A program made the translations under genes and the position numbers. The notes below the pieces were generated by a model. It searched no databases. It was not told the origin of the DNA and saw nothing but the letters and a program-made list of their open reading frames with translations. 64,000 nucleotides of DNA from Gyrodactylus bullatarudis (lineage: Eukaryota > Platyhelminthes > Monogenea > Gyrodactylidea > Gyrodactylidae), in assembly GCA_012064415.1 (NCBI GenBank), contig SSNU01000101.1, positions 118,165 through 182,164 on the forward strand, read 5' to 3'. Shown in pieces: positions 60,021 through 64,000 of the stretch. Positions within the stretch are counted from its first letter, which is position 1, and every line of letters starts with the position of its first letter.

Positions 60021-60640
60021 ATAAATATAATAAATTTGTACGATAATATTGTCGAACCTCATCAAGAATATTATTGTTAGATTCTAAACTCATGTGGGAG
60101 GTTAGAGAACAAAAAGCGTAAATTTGAGTGATAAACGTTGTATTTCGCCGGGTCTCTTCAGACTCTACCACGGTTAACATATAAATACTATTACAATGCT
60201 CTATTTGGGACCTTCCATTGGTTCATTTTGGCTTCGCAACTTCTTTCAGAAGGGTGGACAGCTTGCTGTGAAATTCATCTCTTGATCTGCTAATTACTTT
60301 TGCCTTTTGAGAAAGTTGTCAATTTGTAACTACCCATTGTAACTTTTTCGTTTTCTTTTAGTTGTTGAGCAGTGTTTCCTTTCTCTTTTATCACTAATTA
60401 CAGGTTGACTGGTAATTTGATTATCAACTATTGTTGACTTCTCACTGGTTTCACATTTTGCCAATTCTGTAATAGTTGCTGGGGCTGTACACTGGATTTG
60501 AGAGAGAAGATTATCAGCTTTAGCTAACGTCTCATTAATTTCAGTTTCTTTTTCTGTCTCAATTTGTGTAGAGCACTGAGTAGGAGTTCCAACATCTAGA
60601 CTTAGAATTCTTTCGATCTTGGCAATCTGCTTGCTCTTCA
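60021..60640 (-). mobile_element. Permuted PLE fragment: 3' tail, hammerhead, 5' head
   Basis: On the minus strand it opens in a PLE C-terminal tail (KQIAKIERILSLDVG, then AKCETSEKSTIVDNQITSQP and a KRKRK end at about 60335), continues through a 3' UTR, a hammerhead-like motif (60170-60112) and a PLE head (MSLESNNNILDEVRQYYRTN). CTCTTCAATAA flanks it on both sides and the 35.7-kb repeat lacks it. Confidence 0.7.
60112..60170 (-). ncRNA. Hammerhead ribozyme-like motif in a permuted PLE
   Basis: Minus strand: GGTAGAGT, CTGAAGA, GACCCGGC, GAAA, stem III (ATACA, ACG, TTTAT; one mismatch), site base C and ACTCAAATTTAC. Stem I can form GAGT/ACTC and GTA/TAC. The core fits CTGANGA...GAAA. The PLE ORF head starts about 20 bases downstream, as at 58926. 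Confidence 0.68.
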
Positions 60641-60745
60641 ATAAATAGCAACTGTGAAGAGAAAGGTGAAAAAGCTCACATAGGCCAGGGTAATTGAAGG
60701 TTATAAGAGTAGTTTTTTTGAACATATGAAGCAGGGTTAGATTTC

Positions 60746-62044
60746 CTTTCAGATGAAAGTAAATTTGTTAATACAGGACAAGATAGATCTTCTTATTATA
60801 AGACAATGGAATCCATGGAACGTTCCATGTATAAAATAGCCAAGGGTTTGTTTGATAGATATATTATTTCGGATAAAACTAGGAGCTTTATAGCTAAGAA
60901 ACATACCAGGATGTCTAGATTATATCTACATCCTAAGACACATAAGATAGTAGATAATATCATTCCTAAGATTTTTCCTATCCGGCCGATCTTGGACATG
61001 TCGTCATGTCCACAACATAATTTAGCTAAATGGTTAATTGATATCTTGAAACCTATTCATGCTTATTATGCTAAATATGTTGTTAAAGATACTTTTTCAT
61101 TTGTGGATAGAGTTAAGGATTTAAATATTAGTTTAGATGAAATGGTTGCATTAGATGTTAGTTCTTTGTTTCCTAATGTACCTATTGAGGAGACCCTTGA
61201 TGTTATTAAATTTTTTTATTGATGAACATGATGGTTTTGAACTACAGAGTAGTGAAATAGCAGATCTTGTTAGGATTTGCTGTACGAATGTTCCTTTGTC
61301 TTTTCAAAATAAGACGTTTATTCAAAAAGATGGTATAGCTATGGGATCACCTCTTAGTCCTCTATTAGCAGATATCTTTCTAGGATGGTTAGAACTTAAT
61401 AAAATGTCATATACTATCAATTCTTTCACTGATGTTTACATCAGATATGTCGATGACACTTTTATTTTGATGAAGCCCAATGTTTCAGTAGACAATTTTT
61501 TCTCAAAGATGAATTCGTTTCATCCTAATATTAAATTTACCATGGAAAAAGAGTCTAATGAGAGTTTTAGTTTCTTAGATGTTAAACTAACTAGGAAGGG
61601 AGATGGGTTAATTCTAAGAAATATCTACAAGAAGAAGACTGATAATGGAAAATATCTGCATTATGCCAGTTTCAGTCCTCTATCTCATAAGGTTGGGTTA
61701 GTAATTGATCTAGGAAAGAGGATAAGAAGGATTGCTAGTCCAGAGGAATGGCCAAAAGAAATAGAAGAGTCAAAGTTACGTTTAAAGGAAAATGATTATC
61801 CCAACAGATTTGCTGACAAATTCATTACTATGTATGATGATGTAGATTAAAGGGTCGACAGAGATGAAGGAGAAAAGACAACCATCTTCATGAAACCTAA
61901 TTTTAAAGGTGATGGCTTCAGGAGACGACTCGTTAATCTTATCGATTAAAATTATGATAATATACAATTGAAAATTGTATTTAAAACTCAAAGATTATTC
62001 AGTTTGATTTAAAACCTGAAGAAAAGACTCTTTTAATTTACAAA
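60746..62044 (+). pseudogene. Penelope-like element, reverse transcriptase and linker
   Basis: Continues the PLE of 58926. It encodes LYLHPKTHKIV, FPIRPILDMSSCP, VALDVSSLFPNVPIEETLDV, then a one-base T-run shift near 61211, GIAMGSPLSPLLADIFLGWL, the catalytic YVDD at 61446-61457, SFLDVKLTR and SFSPLSHKVGL. After a stop at 61848-61850 the linker FKGDGFRRRLVNLID and NIQLKIVFKTQRLFSLI follows with more stops, to about 62044. The RT domain itself is well preserved; only the homopolymer shift breaks it. Confidence 0.9.
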
Positions 62045-63260
62045 GCTGAGAGAGGTCAATTTTCAATCCTCAAAAATGGTTTCGCTCGATGTGAGCTCTC
62101 TATTTACCAATGTCCCCCTAGCAGAAACAGTAAAGTTTAAAAAGGAGAAACTTAAACGAGCATTTCCTGGTAATAAGCTTCAGGTACTCCCCAGAACAAC
62201 GAAATTGATTCTCGATTTAAATAAGGATTCAATCCCTGGGCTTGAAAGAAAAGGAGTTATATACTTGTTCAAATGAAATTGTGGTTCTTCCTACGTTGGG
62301 CAGACAGTGAGACCAGTTAAGGTAAGAATAAAGGAACACCTCGGTGCGGGAAACAAAGGTTCGTCGGTCCAGGAGCACCTCAGTTCAACAAATCACACTG
62401 CTGATATTATACCAAGTCAATCCAAGTGATTCACGTTCAACCAAGGAAGAGGTCCTTTGCAAGGCTGAGTCACACTACATCAGAGATTTGAAGCCTGATC
62501 TTTGCAAGCAGAAGGAATTGGCAACCAAACTGGGCATCACTGGCAAGAAAAGGTTCACACAAAGTAAAAAGTTGCAAAAGGTTGCTAAGATTCACGAGGA
62601 TCCACGCATTTGCACTTCGACCCAGAATCCTGAGGCCCAGACAGTTGACAAGATTGAAATCAATGCAACAGAAGAGCAAGTACAGTGAGTTGCATAGATA
62701 ACGCCTCGAGATAACTCTACCCAAAAAATAATCCTTTATTTATACCTCTCTGTCCCAATTTCATTGACCAATAATATTCGAGTGTCCTATCAACCAATGA
62801 GATTGAAGCATAGTTTTTGCCTATCCACTTTTTCTGTTTCTACTCTGTTCCCCCAGTAAGATTATGTTTTAGAAAATATGATTCTATATTTTACATAGTT
62901 GAAAAGAGAATTTTCTTGGCTTTAACAAGAAATAAAAATTAAGTTTCTAGCATCAGGCATCACTGAAATAAAATAACTCTGTTATTATTGACTTCCTGAT
63001 CAAGATATTAGTACCATTCAGTCATGAATTTAGAATCGACTATAATCACAGTTCATAAGTTTAACATTCCTACACTTTCACACATTACGTCATATTCTCT
63101 ACCCCTCCCTTAAACTGCTATCATATGTGAAAAAGGCAGAAAATCTTTCATCCCATTCCAATGACTTAGTCATTAGAGTCATCTCGAGGCGTTATCTATG
63201 CAACTCACTGTAGTTGTAACTACGTCTCAACTACAATCGAGAGAGAATGTGAAAATCTAG
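62045..63260 (+). pseudogene. Penelope-like element, GIY-YIG endonuclease part with MITE insertion
   Basis: A short RT piece (MVSLDVSSLFTNVPLAETVK) is joined to a linker and a GIY-YIG nuclease: NCGSSYVGQTVRPVKVRIKE, with an in-frame TGA where a Cys of the preceding zinc-binding CxC is expected. A frameshift near 62430 leads to EEVLCKAESHYIRDLKPDLC, which holds the catalytic Glu. The basic tail is cut at 62682 by a MITE. Right of the MITE, ECENLEKSTEVDNRIISQTV resembles the tail encoded at 60400 on the minus strand. Confidence 0.85.
62683..63210. mobile_element. TA-flanked CAGT MITE (family C), copy 2, inside a PLE
   Basis: 528 bp, TA at 62681-62682 and 63211-63212. Inverted ends of about 37 bp: CAGTGAGTTGCATAGATAAC, then GCCTCGAGAT. 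The interior shares ttatacctctctg and accaat blocks with 53977-54560. Inserted in the PLE C-terminal tail. Confidence 0.88.
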
Positions 63261-63793
63261 AAAAGTCAACGGAAGTTGATAATCGAATTATCTCTCAAAC
63301 TGTAATTAGCACAAAAGACTCCGGTCAGCAACATAAACATTACGAATCGGGGTAGAAAGAAAAAATTATCGAAAGTACAGGTTGGAATCGTATTTGTGGA
63401 GTGTAAAATCACACCTCCGTTCATTTGTTTACATTTGTGTAAATTCACAGTTTTACGATAAATAAAAAAAAATTTCATTGTACTTTGAAGTAGGTCTATT
63501 AGGGTCCTGGTATAAAATTTTGTCTGAAAATTTCAAAAAGTTGAGATTTTCAGACCAATCGATAGAGAATTAAATTCTGATCAGAATTGTATAGTATATT
63601 GGGGAGGGGGATTGATTTTTATAAGCTTAAAATCAGATTAAAGTCGACCCAAATAAATTTTGTACATTTTTCATCAATTTCGATTTTAGTGTCAAATGAA
63701 AGAGGATAATTACAGGTGACTAATACATTTTTAAATTTAATTACATCTTTTCTTAACTTGAATCATAATACAAAAAATTGATATGAGTTGTCT
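63261..63793. other. PLE 3' region and unassigned sequence
   Basis: 63261-63345 still matches the decayed PLE C-terminal tail (ISQTVISTKDSG). From there to 63793 no gene or repeat was recognised. Confidence 0.45.
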
Positions 63794-64000
63794 TCACCAG
63801 TCACATTGGAATTTATAGATTAGTAGAGTCTTCTCCTCCGGTTTGAGTGAATCTTTATGAATCAAACTAAACAGTCTCTGAGTTTTAAATACAATTTTCA
63901 ATTGTATATTATTGTAATGTTGATTGATGAGATTGTTAAGTCTTCTTCTAATGTCATTACTAAAACCGTCGCCTTTGAAGTTGAGTCTCATGAAAATTTT
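63794..64000 (-). pseudogene. Penelope-like element linker fragment at the window edge
   Basis: The minus strand encodes MRLNFKGDGFSNDIRRRLNN, LINQHYNNIQLKIVFKTQRL and LLIYKFQC, the linker between RT and GIY-YIG, closely matching 61900-62044. It runs off the window at its upstream side; the nuclease that should follow is absent. Confidence 0.8.

Larger units (their letters stand above)
59760..60745. repeat. Repeat R, copy interrupting a PLE, itself interrupted
   Basis: Outer parts (about 59800-60020, 60641-60735) match 35500-35850. CTTTCAGAT occurs at both borders (59751-59759 and 60746-60754), consistent with a 9-bp target duplication. No inverted ends found, so the element class is unknown. 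Confidence 0.6.

Noticed and set aside
62276..62282. In-frame TGA in the PLE zinc-binding motif as a selenocysteine codon
   Set aside because: The frame has other breaks; a Cys-to-stop point mutation in a dead element is the simpler reading.
1..64000. CRISPR array, prokaryotic operon or prophage
   Set aside because: Spliced animal genes throughout; no regularly spaced identical repeats with unique spacers were seen.

Overview
The window is AT-rich nuclear DNA from an animal. It has spliced genes with GT-AG introns from under 1 kb to 10 kb, and a very high load of DNA transposons, hairpin MITEs and Penelope-like retroelements (PLEs). The best-conserved protein, a BK (Slo1) potassium channel, resembles protostome/arthropod Slo most but is divergent. 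I do not assign a species.

Layout. 1-34141 (+) is the 3' half of the slo/KCNMA1 gene: seven exons encoding the end of RCK1, all of RCK2 and the calcium bowl, joining into 834 residues with no frame break. The pore and voltage-sensor exons lie upstream of the window. An intact Tc1-type transposon (10095-11641) sits in one slo intron, and a small intronless gene for a secreted cysteine-rich peptide (30592-30900, minus) in another. 38721-55453 (+) is an eight-exon gene for a 411-residue coiled-coil protein I do not recognise; its largest intron holds an intronless minus-strand gene of 232 residues (48805-49503). Tail to tail with it is an intronless SLC38-type amino-acid transporter gene (55606-56952, minus). 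58046 to the end is a nested cluster of broken PLEs.

Mobile DNA fills most of the rest. Families that can be defined by ends and target duplications are: a TA-flanked hairpin family ending AAGCTAGTTAATATG (at least ten copies, arms up to 400 bp); two TTAA-flanked piggyBac-like MITE families; a TA-flanked CAGT family; a hAT-like element with an 8-bp duplication; two Tc1-like families with IR/DR-type long terminal repeats; tRNA-like SINE-type repeats; a LINE relic; and PLEs carrying hammerhead-ribozyme-like motifs. The most notable observations are the hammerhead motifs at PLE 5' ends, a permuted PLE fragment (3' tail, hammerhead, 5' head) flanked by an 11-bp direct repeat with an empty-site paralog elsewhere in the window, and the two intron-nested genes. 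No tRNA, rRNA or CRISPR gene is supported.
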